The notes under the pieces were generated by a model that ran no database searches, had not been told where the DNA came from, and was given only the letters and a program-made list of their open reading frames with translations. A stretch of 46,492 nt of DNA, taken from positions 1 to 46,492 of the forward strand of contig CALEYA010000046.1 of the NCBI GenBank assembly GCA_937926215.1, in the 5' to 3' direction. This DNA is from an uncultured Croceitalea sp. Lineage in GTDB: Bacteria > Bacteroidota > Bacteroidia > Flavobacteriales > Flavobacteriaceae. Of the stretch, positions 25,619-34,923 are shown piece after piece; the first letter of the stretch is position 1, and each line of letters opens with the position of its first letter. Both the position numbers and the translations under genes were made by a program.

Positions 25619-27219
25619 ATTATTTGGATTATATCATAATCATCGTATATCTCATTGGTTTTTTGGGCCTGGGGTATTTTTTTAAGGAGAATAAGACTTC
25701 TGGGGATTATTTCCTTGGAGGCAGGAGTATGGGCTGGTTTCCATTAAGTTTATCCACTATGGCAACGCAGTTGTCGGCCATTAGTTTTATTTCTGCCCCG
25801 GCATTTGTAGGTTTAAAACAAGGTGGGGGGTTACAATGGCTCACCTATGAATTTGGAGTGCCCCTAGCTATGGCTTTTTTGTTGATAGCCCTAATACCTA
25901 CCTTATATAAATCCGGGATAGTAAGCGTTTATGAATATTTGGAAAAGCGTTTTGATGCTTCCTCACGTTTATTGATAAGTTTTGTTTTTCAAATAAGCAG
26001 ATCGGTCGCTACTGGGGTCATGGTGTATACCATGGCGTTGATTCTGCAGGCAACGGTCGGGATTGATTTCTGGGTTTCCATTTTAATTATTGGGGTCATT
26101 ACCTTGGTCTATTCCTTTCAAGGGGGTATGAAAGCAGTAATCTGGGGGGATGTCGTACAGATGATCATACTGTTTATGGGGATTATTATATGCCTCATCT
26201 ACGGATTGAGTGAAATTGGCGGGTTTGAAAATTTCTTAACGCAAGTGGACAAAGAACGACTTACCGCTGTTGACTTTTCTAAATGGGGTTTTAGCAATGC
26301 GGACGGTACTGATGAATTTGGATTTTGGCCCATGGTCATTGGGGGGTTCTTTTTGTACGCTTCTTATTACGGTACGGACCAAACACAGTCCCAAAGGTTG
26401 CTTTCTGCGGATGGTATGCCAACTATTAAGAAGTTACTGTTGGCCAATGGCCTGTTCCGTTTTCCTTTGACGCTCACCTACTGCATTATGGGGTTGGTAT
26501 TGGGAACCTTATTGATGTCGGATATTGGCTTTCAAGAAGCTATGGATGTTACGTATAACGCTAATTTGGATTCCTTGGAAGGTAAAAAAGCGGATTTAAT
26601 GGTTCCTGTTTTTATTGTGCATTACCTCCCCAATGGCGTTATCGGTATTTTGATCGTGGCCATCATGTCCGCGGCCATGTCTTCTCTAAGTTCTACCGTC
26701 AACTCACTTTCCGCAGTTAGTATGGAAGATTTTGTAAAACGGTTCCGTCCGGAAATCAGCGACAAAAAATATGTGCAGAATTCCAGAATGCTATCACTTT
26801 TTTGGGGTCTGGTATGCCTGTCCCTCGCATTTTTTGCCGGAAGCATCGAAGGCACTGTGATTGAGGTCATCAATAAAATAAGCTCTGTGTTCTATGGTCC
26901 AATTTTGGCTGCCTTTATGCTCGCTATCCTTACGAAAAAAACACACGCCTTAGGTGCCAATGTAGGTATCGTGGTAGGTGTTTTGCTAAACATATACCTT
27001 TGGTTGTATGTTCCCCAAATATTTTGGTTTTGGTGGAACGCCATAGGCTGCTTGGTAACTATGATAGTCGCTATGGTGGTCAGCGCGCTTATCAAACAAA
27101 AGATAAATGATGGGATCGAGGTAGTCTACTATAAAGGGAAAAAAGAAATGCTGTTGTTGGGAAGTTTCTTTATAGTAATCGTTATCCTAAGTATCCTATT
27201 GCCAGAGCTGTTGAATTAG
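25615..27219 (+). CDS. Sodium:solute symporter (SSS/SGLT family)
   Basis: 534 residues, about 13-14 membrane segments. SSS-family signatures are visible: YFLGGRSMGWFPLSLS in the first loop, STMATQLSAISFISAPA, the conserved YSFQGGMKAVIWGDVVQ, and GTDQTQSQRLLSA, which matches the SGLT-like YGTDQ motif. It takes a solute with sodium across the inner membrane. Because the glycosidase is cytoplasmic, the intact glycoside should be its cargo. ATG overlaps the GNAT stop (ATGA). Paralogues carry sugars, sialic acid, proline and others, so cargo is inferred from context. Confidence 0.92.
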   Translation: MNYLDYIIIIVYLIGFLGLGYFFKENKTSGDYFLGGRSMGWFPLSLSTMATQLSAISFISAPAFVGLKQGGGLQWLTYEFGVPLAMAFLLIALIPTLYKSGIVSVYEYLEKRFDASSRLLISFVFQISRSVATGVMVYTMALILQATVGIDFWVSILIIGVITLVYSFQGGMKAVIWGDVVQMIILFMGIIICLIYGLSEIGGFENFLTQVDKERLTAVDFSKWGFSNADGTDEFGFWPMVIGGFFLYASYYGTDQTQSQRLLSADGMPTIKKLLLANGLFRFPLTLTYCIMGLVLGTLLMSDIGFQEAMDVTYNANLDSLEGKKADLMVPVFIVHYLPNGVIGILIVAIMSAAMSSLSSTVNSLSAVSMEDFVKRFRPEISDKKYVQNSRMLSLFWGLVCLSLAFFAGSIEGTVIEVINKISSVFYGPILAAFMLAILTKKTHALGANVGIVVGVLLNIYLWLYVPQIFWFWWNAIGCLVTMIVAMVVSALIKQKINDGIEVVYYKGKKEMLLLGSFFIVIVILSILLPELLN

Positions 27220-27230
27220 AAAACTGTAAA

Positions 27231-28355
27231 ATGAACTTTGTACTTGCCCCGGATAAGTTTAAAGGTTCCCTTACCGGGAGCCAGTTTTGCGATGCTGTGG
27301 CATTAGGGATCCAAAGGGCACTGCCCCAAGCGAACATCATTCGAAAACCCTTGGCAGATGGAGGGGACGGTACCCTTGAGGTCGTACAAAAGTATTTGGA
27401 TGCATCTACCGTGGAGGTTTCGGTTTCCGATCCCTTATTTCGACCGATTACGGCCACCTACCTATATGCCCAGGAAAAAAGGATTGCCTTTATAGAAATG
27501 TCCGAAGCTTCCGGGTATAAGCTGTTAAAAGAAAGCGAGCGGAATTGTTCGGTGACCACGTCCTTGGGAACGGGAACGCTTATTAAAGATGCCCTAAACC
27601 GCGGTGCAATACAGATCATACTTGGAATAGGGGGTAGCGCTACAAACGATGGTGGTATGGGGGTCGCGGTTGCCTTGGGCTATCAATTTTTAGATAAAGA
27701 CGGAAAGCAACTTTCCCCCATCGGGGAGAATTTGGAAAAAGTACATCGCATCCAAACAACACATGTAGATGCCAGATTGGCCAAAGCAAACGTTAAGGTT
27801 GCTTGTGATGTAAGTAATCCTTTTTATGGACCGGATGGCGCTGCTTTTGTTTATGCGCCGCAAAAAGGGGCCACCAAAACAGATGTAATGCATTTGGATA
27901 AAGGGTTAAAACACTTTGCCGGCATTGTGCAAAACTCATTTGAAACGGACGTACAAGAAATTCCCGGTGCCGGTGCCGCAGGGGGGCTAGGAGGCGGGGC
28001 CGTGGTTTTTCTTGGGGCGTCCTTAACATCAGGTATCGACTTCATAAAAGAGATCGCCAATTTTGATGCCGCAATAGGCCATGCGGATTGGATAATTACC
28101 GGGGAGGGAAAATTGGATGCGCAGACCTTATCCGGTAAAACCATTGCGGGTGTGGTGGCATCAGCAAAGAATCAAGATATTCCCGTGGCCGCACTATGCG
28201 GGTTGGTAGAAATTCCAAAAGAAGTGCTACAAGCTTCCGGAATCTTATATGCCGTTGGAGTTTCAGAAGGTATTACGGATATGGATATCGCCTATAGGGA
28301 TGCCACTAAAAACCTGGAGGAAGCGGCCTATCGTTTCGCCAAAACCCTCACTTAG
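27231..28355 (+). CDS. Glycerate kinase, GarK/GlxK family
   Basis: 374 residues, ATP-dependent phosphorylation of D-glycerate; the GarK/GlxK family generally makes 2-phosphoglycerate, feeding enolase directly. Motifs: LAPDKFKGSLT at the N-terminus, KPLADGGDGTLE, VTTSLGTGTLI, ILGIGGSATNDGGMGVA, GAGAAGGLGGGAV and ITGEGKLDAQTLSGK. It is 11 bp after the symporter and ends the operon. It is the main clue that the locus substrate contains glycerate. Its 3' end overlaps convergent ypdA by 8 bp, with no terminator visible. Confidence 0.94.
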   Translation: MNFVLAPDKFKGSLTGSQFCDAVALGIQRALPQANIIRKPLADGGDGTLEVVQKYLDASTVEVSVSDPLFRPITATYLYAQEKRIAFIEMSEASGYKLLKESERNCSVTTSLGTGTLIKDALNRGAIQIILGIGGSATNDGGMGVAVALGYQFLDKDGKQLSPIGENLEKVHRIQTTHVDARLAKANVKVACDVSNPFYGPDGAAFVYAPQKGATKTDVMHLDKGLKHFAGIVQNSFETDVQEIPGAGAAGGLGGGAVVFLGASLTSGIDFIKEIANFDAAIGHADWIITGEGKLDAQTLSGKTIAGVVASAKNQDIPVAALCGLVEIPKEVLQASGILYAVGVSEGITDMDIAYRDATKNLEEAAYRFAKTLT

Positions 28356-29331
28356 AAATAGAAGTAGCCTTTTTCTCTAGAATAGCATCAATAATCATGG
28401 GCGCATGTATCCGGGAATTCTCTATAAACCATTTGTGGGTTTCCATACCACCGCAAATAACCCCAGCGAGGAAAAGTCCATTAATATTACTCTCCATAGT
28501 ACTTGGATCATAATTAGGCAGTTTTTTTTCATCCTTGGATAACTGGATGCCCAATTGCTCCAAGAAGGTAAAATCCGGTTGATAGCCCGTAAGGGCCAAT
28601 ACAAAATCATTGGGAACACGTTGGATTCCGGATGGGGTATCCATCAAGATTTCGTGGGTTTTGATTTCCGTAATAGTACTATTGTAATAGGCGGTAATGC
28701 TGCCTTCCTCAATCCTATTGATAATATCTGGGCGTACCCAATATTTTACCCGTTTCCCCACTTCGGGACCCCTGATGATGAGACTGACCTCGGCTCCCTT
28801 ACGCCAACATTCCAAGGCGGCATCTATAGCGGAATTGCTGGCCCCAACGATGGCCACTTTTTGACCGGCATAAAAATGGGGGTCTTTGTAATAGTGGGAT
28901 ACTTTGGGCAAATCCTCGCCGGGAACATCCAAAAGATTGGGTAAATCATAAAAACCCGTGGCAAGGACCACATTTTCTGTACTGTAGCTTGTCTTGGACG
29001 TTTTTACTTCAAAGCTTCCCGATGCGTTGGAAATTCCCTTGACCTTTTCAAAGAGATGGATGTTCAATTTGTTTGCGGTAACAATCCTTCGGTAGTATTC
29101 CAATGCCTCATCCCGTTTGGGCTTGGCTTCTTTGCTTATGAACGGAATGCCATCAATCTCCAATTTTTCCGAAGAGGAGAAGAACTGCATGTTCGTAGGG
29201 TAGTTAAAGAGGGAATTGACAATAGGGCCTTTCTCTAAAATAACATAGGAAAGCCCTTTTTTTTGAGCCTCCAAACCACAGGCAATGCCAATGGGCCCGC
29301 CACCTACTATTACAACATCCAGTACTTCCAT
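28348..29331 (-). CDS. ypdA: YpdA-family bacillithiol disulfide reductase
   Basis: 327 residues, a two-dinucleotide-binding flavoprotein related to thioredoxin reductase but without the CxxC pair. The FAD motif is VIVGGGPIGIACGLEA and the NADPH motif is VAIVGASNSAIDAALE near residue 165. The substrate-region motif LFNYPTNMQFFSSSEKLEI is typical of YpdA. In Firmicutes YpdA reduces bacillithiol disulfide using NADPH; Bacteroidota also make bacillithiol. It lies 2 bp after rpe on the same strand. Confidence 0.92.
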   Translation of the reverse strand: MEVLDVVIVGGGPIGIACGLEAQKKGLSYVILEKGPIVNSLFNYPTNMQFFSSSEKLEIDGIPFISKEAKPKRDEALEYYRRIVTANKLNIHLFEKVKGISNASGSFEVKTSKTSYSTENVVLATGFYDLPNLLDVPGEDLPKVSHYYKDPHFYAGQKVAIVGASNSAIDAALECWRKGAEVSLIIRGPEVGKRVKYWVRPDIINRIEEGSITAYYNSTITEIKTHEILMDTPSGIQRVPNDFVLALTGYQPDFTFLEQLGIQLSKDEKKLPNYDPSTMESNINGLFLAGVICGGMETHKWFIENSRIHAPMIIDAILEKKATSISK

Positions 29332-29333
29332 AA

Positions 29334-29993
29334 TTAGGCCGTAATTGCTTTAAGTTCTTTGATGGTTTGGGTTGGATTATCGCTTTTAAATACAAAACTT
29401 CCGGCAACCAAAACGTCGGCTCCGGCTTCAACAAGTCGTTTCGCGTTTTTGGAAGAAACACCACCATCTATTTCAATTAGGGTAGTAGCTTCTTTTTTGG
29501 TGATGATCGCTTTGAGGTCCCTTACTTTGTTGTAGGTGTTCTCAATAAAGGATTGCCCACCAAAACCAGGGTTTACGCTCATTAAGCAAACCACATCGAT
29601 ATCTTGGATACAATCTTCCAATAACTGCACCGAAGTATGCGGATTAAGGGCTACCCCGGTAAGCATACCCTCATTACGAATGGCTTGAAGCGTCCTATGG
29701 AGGTGCGTACACGCCTCATAGTGCACTGTAAGTACTTTGGCACCCAAGTCCGCAAAAGTCTTGATATAACGGTCGGGATCTACAATCATCAAATGCACAT
29801 CCAAAGGTTTGGTAGCATGTTCTGAAATTGCTTTTACCACAGGCATGCCATACGATATGTTTGGAACGAATACACCATCCATCACATCAATATGGTGCCA
29901 GTCCGCCGTGCTTTGGTTTACCATTTCCACATCACGTTGTAGATTCCCAAAATCTGCTGCCAATAGTGATGGTGCAATCTTTACCGTACCCAT
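29334..29993 (-). CDS. rpe: Ribulose-phosphate 3-epimerase
   Basis: 219-residue TIM barrel interconverting ribulose-5-P and xylulose-5-P in the pentose phosphate pathway. Motifs: IAPSLLAADFGNL, WHHIDVMDGVFVPN (metal-binding His and Asp), VHLMIVDPD, TVHYEAC, VCLMSVNPGFGGQSF and IEIDGGV. The active-site histidines and aspartates are in place. First gene of a likely rpe-ypdA operon. Confidence 0.97.
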   Translation of the reverse strand: MGTVKIAPSLLAADFGNLQRDVEMVNQSTADWHHIDVMDGVFVPNISYGMPVVKAISEHATKPLDVHLMIVDPDRYIKTFADLGAKVLTVHYEACTHLHRTLQAIRNEGMLTGVALNPHTSVQLLEDCIQDIDVVCLMSVNPGFGGQSFIENTYNKVRDLKAIITKKEATTLIEIDGGVSSKNAKRLVEAGADVLVAGSFVFKSDNPTQTIKELKAITA

Positions 29994-30016
29994 TTATCTT
30001 ATTTTTTTAGACGCTA

Positions 30017-30024
30017 CAAAAGTA
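30017..30024 (-). promoter_or_regulatory. Putative -10 element of rpe
   Basis: Minus-strand TACTTTTG, a full TAnnTTTG match, 24 bp before the rpe ATG. No TTG at the preferred -33 spacing. Confidence 0.5.
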
Positions 30025-30043
30025 CGGAATAGAACAGATACCC

Positions 30044-30502
30044 TTATACGCTTTTGTAGCGTTGTCTTAATCCTTCGTAGAGGACAATGCTCACTGCATT
30101 TGCTAGGTTTAAACTACGGATGTGTTCACTATACATAGGAATTTTGTATAGATCTTTATTGTTTTCCGTCATAGTGGAAGATAGGCCAACGGACTCTTTT
30201 CCAAAGACTAGGAATATATCATCCTCAAAAGGAATTTTCCAATGGTTTTTGGTTGCATGACTGGAAAAATAAACAAGATTTTTATCGGAATGTTTGATCA
30301 TAAATTCTGCAAGGTCTTCATAAATGAAAACAGAGAGGTGCTGCCAATAATCCAATCCGGCTCTTTTTAGTCTTGAATCGGTTAATTCAAACCCGAACGG
30401 TTTAATTAAATGTAAGTGAGAACCTGAGGCAAGGCATAACCTTCCAATATTACCGGTATTATTGGGTATTTCCGGCTCTACAAGAACAACGTTAAAAGCC
30501 AT
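30044..30502 (-). CDS. trmL: tRNA (cytidine/uridine-2'-O-)-methyltransferase TrmL
   Basis: 152-residue SPOUT methyltransferase modifying the wobble ribose (position 34) of tRNA-Leu species. It begins MAFNVVLVEPEIPNNTGNIGRLC, the family signature; then LVFGKESVGLSS and the C-terminal knot motif IPMYSEHIRSLNLANAVSIVLYE with the conserved SLNLANAV. Directly abuts the upstream VF530-family gene. Confidence 0.94.
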   Translation of the reverse strand: MAFNVVLVEPEIPNNTGNIGRLCLASGSHLHLIKPFGFELTDSRLKRAGLDYWQHLSVFIYEDLAEFMIKHSDKNLVYFSSHATKNHWKIPFEDDIFLVFGKESVGLSSTMTENNKDLYKIPMYSEHIRSLNLANAVSIVLYEGLRQRYKSV

Positions 30503-30724
30503 TTAACTTTCTTTTGATTTTAGATGAAGATACAACTGCTCTACCTTTTCCCTGGCCCACGGTGTTCTTCGTAAGAATTTTAAGCTCGACTTTATGGACG
30601 GGTCGCTTTTAAAGCAGTTGATATTGATTTGATTGGCCAAGTAGTCCCAAGAATAGGCCTCCGTAAGCTCTTCTAAGATAGTTGCTAATGTAACCCCGTG
30701 CAAAGGATTGTTGGCTTGTTCCAT
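30503..30724 (-). CDS. VF530-family (DUF2132) small DNA-binding protein
   Basis: 73 residues: [28 protein letters not shown], then [31 protein letters not shown]. This matches the VF530/DUF2132 family throughout: a compact helical protein suggested to bind DNA, cellular role unknown. The stop is immediately followed by the trmL ATG, so they share a transcript. Confidence 0.92.
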   Translation of the reverse strand: MEQANNPLHGVTLATILEELTEAYSWDYLANQININCFKSDPSIKSSLKFLRRTPWAREKVEQLYLHLKSKES

Positions 30725-30800
30725 GATTCTGGGTTAAGAGTGAACAGATTAATACCTAAATGGTGTTGTACTAAATGAACCTTAAGGTTATAAAATGAAA

Positions 30801-30825
30801 AAACTCCGGTAATCAGCCGGAGTTT
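30801..30825 (-). terminator. Terminator downstream of rpoD
   Basis: A perfect 9-bp stem AAACTCCGG/CCGGAGTTT with a 7-nt loop, followed on the minus strand by TTTTCATTTTA. It lies about 110 bp past the rpoD stop and could also protect the VF530 promoter from read-through. Confidence 0.75.
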
Positions 30826-30936
30826 ATTCATCAATCAAAAAACGAACAGTCATGATAAACTGTTGTAGTGTACTAAATTACAATTTTCCTGCCAAAAAAA
30901 CAATTTAAGGTTTATTTAACTGTAATTTATTGGATA

Positions 30937-31800
30937 TTAACCCAAATATGTCTTCAAAATCTTACTCCTAGAAGTATGCTTTAACCTACGGATTGCTTTT
31001 TCTTTAATCTGACGTACGCGTTCCCTTGTTAAATCAAAAGTCTCCCCTATTTCTTCCAAGGTCATGGAATGTTGCCCTGCAAGGCCAAAGTACAAACGAA
31101 TGACATCTGCCTCCCTTGGGGTCAAGGTTTCCAAGGCACGCTCAATTTCGGTACGTAAGGATTCGTGTAAAAGTTCCTTATCAGGATTTGGCGATTCACC
31201 GCTTCGTAATACATCATATAAATTGGAATCCTCACCATCAATTAGCGGAGCGTCCATAGATACATGGCGACCGGAGTTTTTAAGGGATTGTTTTACGTCC
31301 TCTACGGTCATGTCCAATTCTTTTGCAATTTCTTCGGCAGAAGGCATACGTTCGTGTGCTTGCTCCAAAAATGCAAAAGTCTTATTGATTTTATTGATAG
31401 ACCCAATCTTGTTCAACGGCAATCGCACAATACGGGATTGCTCTGCCAAGGCTTGCAAAATGGATTGACGAATCCACCAAACGGCATAGGAGATAAATTT
31501 AAATCCCCTAGTTTCATCAAAACGTTGTGCTGCTTTAATAAGACCAAGATTACCTTCATTGATCAAATCCGGTAAGGTTAACCCTTGGTTTTGGTATTGC
31601 TTGGCCACGGAGACCACGAACCTTAAGTTGGCTTTGGTCAGTTTTTCCAATGCAATTTGATCACCTGCCTTTATACGCTGTGCCAACTCCACTTCCTCAT
31701 CCGCAGTAATCAAATCTACCTTTCCAATTTCCTGCAAATACTTGTCTAAAGATGCGGTTTCCCTATTGGTTACCTGTTTTGTAATCTTAAGTTGTCTCAT
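30937..31800 (-). CDS. rpoD: Primary RNA polymerase sigma factor RpoD/SigA
   Basis: 287 residues, the short primary sigma form of Bacteroidota, lacking the long region 1.1. Region 1.2 is [25 protein letters not shown]; region 2 [32 protein letters not shown] and [16 protein letters not shown] recognise the -10; region 3 [11 protein letters not shown]; region 4.2 [28 protein letters not shown] binds the -33 element. This sigma class reads the TAnnTTTG promoters noted in the window. A purine-rich AAGGAG site precedes its ATG, unusual for this phylum. Confidence 0.97.
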   Translation of the reverse strand: MRQLKITKQVTNRETASLDKYLQEIGKVDLITADEEVELAQRIKAGDQIALEKLTKANLRFVVSVAKQYQNQGLTLPDLINEGNLGLIKAAQRFDETRGFKFISYAVWWIRQSILQALAEQSRIVRLPLNKIGSINKINKTFAFLEQAHERMPSAEEIAKELDMTVEDVKQSLKNSGRHVSMDAPLIDGEDSNLYDVLRSGESPNPDKELLHESLRTEIERALETLTPREADVIRLYFGLAGQHSMTLEEIGETFDLTRERVRQIKEKAIRRLKHTSRSKILKTYLG

Positions 31801-31808
31801 CTAAATTT

Positions 31809-31814
31809 CTCCTT
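31809..31814 (-). promoter_or_regulatory. Shine-Dalgarno-like site of rpoD
   Basis: The minus strand reads AAGGAG eight bases before the rpoD ATG. Most genes here have only A-rich leaders, so this canonical site stands out and fixes the start. Confidence 0.6.
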
Positions 31815-31914
31815 CAAAATTAAATTTTAGAGCATGTGCTCATATACTTATACGTAATAAAACGTAAAAAGTTACAATTTGGTAAAATTAGTTGGGATTA
31901 TTTTTTGTAACTAA

Positions 31915-31950
31915 AAAGCCCCTGTAGGCAAATTTGCGTACAAGGGCTTT
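31915..31950 (-). terminator. Terminator of pnp
   Basis: A 12-bp stem (AAAGCCCCTGTA against TACAAGGGCTTT, one mismatch) with GCAAATTTGC palindromic at the tip. On the minus strand it is followed by a T-rich run. It lies just beyond the pnp stop at 31973. Confidence 0.75.
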
Positions 31951-31972
31951 CTATTTTTAATGGGAATTGGTG

Positions 31973-34192
31973 TTAATCCCTTCTTGGTTTTCTATCGCGA
32001 CTGTCCCTTCCACCACGACGATCATTACCTCTACGATCGTTACTTCTTGGCGGACGTTCTACATAACCTTCCGGTTTGGGTAACAACGCTTTTCTAGATA
32101 CTTTATCCTTACGGGTCCTGGCATCTAAACCAAAGTATTTCACATCAAAGACATCACCCATGTTTACCACATCCGAAACATTTTCGGTGCGTTCCCATGC
32201 CAATTCCGATACGTGGAGCAATACTTCGTTCCCCGGGGCGTCCATGTATTCCACGACCGCACCAAAGTCTAGCATCTTAATTACCTTTACCTCATAAACA
32301 CTGCCAACCTCAGGCTTAAATAAGATAGAATCTATCTTTGCCATTACGGCATCGATACCTTTACTACCTACACCTAAAATTTCAACAATACCTTCTTCAG
32401 TAACTGGATCTTCGTTGATAACGATAGTCGTTTCAGTTTCCTTTTGCATTTCCTGAATCACTTTTCCTCCAGGTCCGATCAACGCTCCAATAAATTCATT
32501 AGGAATACGTCTTGATACCATTGTTGGTGCATGCTCTTTTACGTCTGGGTTTGGAGCTGCAATAGTATCCGTAAGTTTTTCCAGAATATGCAAACGACCT
32601 TCTTTGGCCTGTATTAAGGCATTTACCAAAATTTCGTAAGAAAGTCCTTTTACTTTTATATCCATTTGACAGGCGGTGATACCTTCTGCCGTTCCGGTTA
32701 CTTTAAAATCCATATCCCCAAGGTGATCTTCATCTCCCAAAATATCGGACAATACAGCATATTTACCGGAATCTGCATCGGAAATCAATCCCATGGCAAT
32801 ACCGGAAACCGGTTTCTTTAGTTGTACCCCTGCATCCATCAATGCCATGGTCCCGGAACAAACCGTTGCCATAGAAGAAGAACCGTTGGATTCCAATACT
32901 TCGGAAACCACACGTACAGTGTACGGACAGTCTTCTGGGACCATTCCTTTTAAGGCACGTTGCGCCAAGTTTCCGTGACCGACTTCCCTACGGGATGTTC
33001 CACGGATAGGTCGTGCTTCACCCGTTGAAAATGGGGGAAAGTTATAATGCAAGTAGAAACGCTCTTCCCCTTCAAAGGAAGGCATATCTATTTGGTTGGC
33101 TTCCCTTGAAGTTCCCAAGGTTACCGTTGCCAAGGCTTGGGTTTCCCCACGTGTAAAGATGGCAGAACCGTGTGTAGAGGGTAAATAATCTACCTCACAC
33201 CAGATAGGTCTGATCTCATCCGTCTTACGGCCATCCAAACGTAATCCTTCATTTAAGGTTAGGTCACGGACAGCGGCTTTCTCGGCCTTATAGAAATACT
33301 TGGAAATCAATCCGCTGTATTCTTCTTGCTCTTCCTCGCTGAAAGAAGCGATGATATCTTCTTTTATTTCTGAAAAAGCGGCACTACGTTCGTGTTTTGC
33401 AGAGCCTGCTTTTGCTACGGCATATACTTTATCGTACGCAAGGTCATGTACCTTTTTGGCCAATTCCTCGTCTTCACGTTCCGGCTCATACTCACGTACT
33501 TCTTTTCTGCCAAACGCTTCTGCCAAACGCATTTGCGCGGCACATTGTTCTTTGATCGCCTCATGGGCAAATTTGATGGCTTCCGTCATTTCCTCTTCGG
33601 AAATTTCATCCATCTCACCTTCTACCATCATTACAGAATCTGCAGAGGCACCGATCATCATATCGATATCGGACTCTAGCAATTGCGCCCTGGTAGGATT
33701 AATAACGAATTCCCCGTTTACACGACCCACCCTAGCTTCGGAAATGGCGCATTCAAAAGGAAAATCGGACAATTGGATGGCTGCTGAAGCGGCTAAACCT
33801 GCCATGGCATCCGGCATAACGTCCTCGTCATGGGACATTAATTGGATCATCACCTGGGTTTCAGAATGGTAATCCTTTGGGAAAAGCGGACGTAAAACAC
33901 GGTCCACCAAGCGCATGGTCAATACCTCACCATCGCTAGGTCTTGCCTCCCTTTTGAAAAAACCACCGGGATATCTACCCGCAGCGGCAAATTTTTCGCG
34001 ATAGTCTACCGTAAGTGGAAGAAAATCAACATCACTTTGTTTGTAGTTGGATACTACCGTACATAATAACATGCACTTTCCAGATTGGACAACAACAGAA
34101 CCATGTGCCTGTTTTGCCAATTTTCCGGTTTCGATAGAGATTTCCCTACCATCACCTAGGTCTATGACCTCTTTAAAAGTTTTTGGAATCAT
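31973..34192 (-). CDS. pnp: Polyribonucleotide nucleotidyltransferase (PNPase)
   Basis: 739-residue 3'-5' phosphorolytic exoribonuclease. Two RNase PH cores: the first with [17 protein letters not shown] and [14 protein letters not shown]; the second, catalytic, with [36 protein letters not shown] and [22 protein letters not shown], including the acidic [16 protein letters not shown] metal site. A KH domain ([20 protein letters not shown]) and an S1 domain ([20 protein letters not shown]) follow. The extreme C-terminus is an Arg/Gly/Asp-rich tail ([16 protein letters not shown]). The rpsO-pnp order is conserved widely in bacteria. Confidence 0.97.
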   Translation of the reverse strand: MIPKTFKEVIDLGDGREISIETGKLAKQAHGSVVVQSGKCMLLCTVVSNYKQSDVDFLPLTVDYREKFAAAGRYPGGFFKREARPSDGEVLTMRLVDRVLRPLFPKDYHSETQVMIQLMSHDEDVMPDAMAGLAASAAIQLSDFPFECAISEARVGRVNGEFVINPTRAQLLESDIDMMIGASADSVMMVEGEMDEISEEEMTEAIKFAHEAIKEQCAAQMRLAEAFGRKEVREYEPEREDEELAKKVHDLAYDKVYAVAKAGSAKHERSAAFSEIKEDIIASFSEEEQEEYSGLISKYFYKAEKAAVRDLTLNEGLRLDGRKTDEIRPIWCEVDYLPSTHGSAIFTRGETQALATVTLGTSREANQIDMPSFEGEERFYLHYNFPPFSTGEARPIRGTSRREVGHGNLAQRALKGMVPEDCPYTVRVVSEVLESNGSSSMATVCSGTMALMDAGVQLKKPVSGIAMGLISDADSGKYAVLSDILGDEDHLGDMDFKVTGTAEGITACQMDIKVKGLSYEILVNALIQAKEGRLHILEKLTDTIAAPNPDVKEHAPTMVSRRIPNEFIGALIGPGGKVIQEMQKETETTIVINEDPVTEEGIVEILGVGSKGIDAVMAKIDSILFKPEVGSVYEVKVIKMLDFGAVVEYMDAPGNEVLLHVSELAWERTENVSDVVNMGDVFDVKYFGLDARTRKDKVSRKALLPKPEGYVERPPRSNDRRGNDRRGGRDSRDRKPRRD

Positions 34193-34387
34193 AAAATTGT
34201 TTCTTGTCTTTGTCCGTAATTGGAAAAGACGTGTTAAACATTTGGTCTACCGCCATCCGGACGGTCGGGTTGTGTTGTTGTGTGTGCGCAAGGCACTGAC
34301 CAATGAAAAACTGAATGTAGCTTTTTGTTTGCCCCAAAATAGTTTGAGGACTTTATAAAATGCCAAAACTGAATTTGGCGTAAAAAT

Positions 34388-34408
34388 ATGGGAGCCAAAG
34401 GCTCCCAT
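34388..34408 (-). terminator. Hairpin terminator/attenuator after rpsO
   Basis: A perfect 9-bp stem ATGGGAGCC/GGCTCCCAT with a 3-nt loop, followed on the minus strand by ATTTTTA. It begins 5 bp after the rpsO stop, so it probably limits read-through into pnp. Confidence 0.75.
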
Positions 34409-34412
34409 AATC

Positions 34413-34682
34413 TTATTTTCTAATACCAAGATCTTTGATCAAAGTACGGTACTTTGCTATATCTTTTTTCTTTAAATAATCCAATAAAGAACGACGCTTA
34501 CCTACCAAACGTACTAAAGAACGCTCTGTGTTGTAATCTTTGTGATTCCTTTTTAGATGTGTTGTTAAATGGTTGATGCGATGCGTGAACAGCGCAACTT
34601 GACCCTCTGTGGAGCCAGTGTTCCCTTCGGAACCGCCGTATTTCTTGAAAATATCGGCTTTCACTTCTTTGCTTAAATACAT
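34413..34682 (-). CDS. rpsO: 30S ribosomal protein S15
   Basis: 89 residues. Family motifs: FKKYGGSEGNTGSTEGQVALFTHRI, HLKRNHKDYNTERSLVRLVGKRRSLLDYL and YRTLIKDLGIRK. S15 binds 16S rRNA helices h20-h22 and starts platform assembly. It has a strong promoter upstream and is followed by pnp after a 220-bp spacer containing the hairpin; I see no separate pnp promoter there. Confidence 0.98.
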   Translation of the reverse strand: MYLSKEVKADIFKKYGGSEGNTGSTEGQVALFTHRINHLTTHLKRNHKDYNTERSLVRLVGKRRSLLDYLKKKDIAKYRTLIKDLGIRK

Positions 34683-34736
34683 TCCAATATTGTTTTAAAT
34701 GATTTTTATGTATCTGACTGTCTTTCAATCAGGCCG

Positions 34737-34744
34737 CAAAGATA
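34737..34744 (-). promoter_or_regulatory. -10 element of rpsO
   Basis: Minus-strand TATCTTTG followed by CGGCC, a full match to TAnnTTTG in the form common upstream of flavobacterial ribosomal genes. It lies 55 bp upstream of the rpsO ATG. Confidence 0.65.
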
Positions 34745-34812
34745 CTTCGTTTTCTTGAAAGAAAAAATAACACCCCAAATTAAACCTTTTGTATCCTTTT
34801 TAGGTCATAGTA

Positions 34813-34824
34813 AGCAAACGTTTG
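34813..34824. promoter_or_regulatory. LacI-operator-like site upstream of the lipoprotein gene
   Basis: GCAAACGTTTGA matches the perfect operator at 20809-20820 at 11 of 12 positions. It lies 110 bp upstream of the plus-strand lipoprotein gene and about 70 bp beyond the rpsO -10. A second small palindrome, TTACCGGTAA, is 8 bp further on. Binding by the LacI protein at 19728 or a paralogue is inference. Confidence 0.4.
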
Positions 34825-34849
34825 AAATTGTTTACCGGTAAGCATAAAT

Positions 34850-34920
34850 AAAGACCTACCAAAAATCGGTCTTTAACCATGAAAGCCAAAATGGCCAAGT
34901 CGAATACCTTAAAATTTTAA
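34850..34920 (+). promoter_or_regulatory. Leader hairpin and 13-codon leader ORF before the lipoprotein gene
   Basis: A 7-bp stem AAAGACC/GGTCTTT (34850-34874) is followed 4 bp later by an ATG (34879) opening a 13-codon ORF, MKAKMAKSNTLKF, whose TAA ends three bases before the lipoprotein ATG. The tight spacing would allow translational coupling. A chance ORF this short is quite possible. Confidence 0.3.
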
Positions 34921-34923
34921 AAG

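Noticed and set aside
31815-31822. TAATTTTG as rpoD promoter
   Set aside because: It overlaps the AAGGAG site region and leaves no room for both a leader and a ribosome binding site, so it is probably chance A/T sequence.
33300-33872. 190-codon plus-strand ORF inside pnp
   Set aside because: Antisense serine-rich shadow of the PNPase reading frame.
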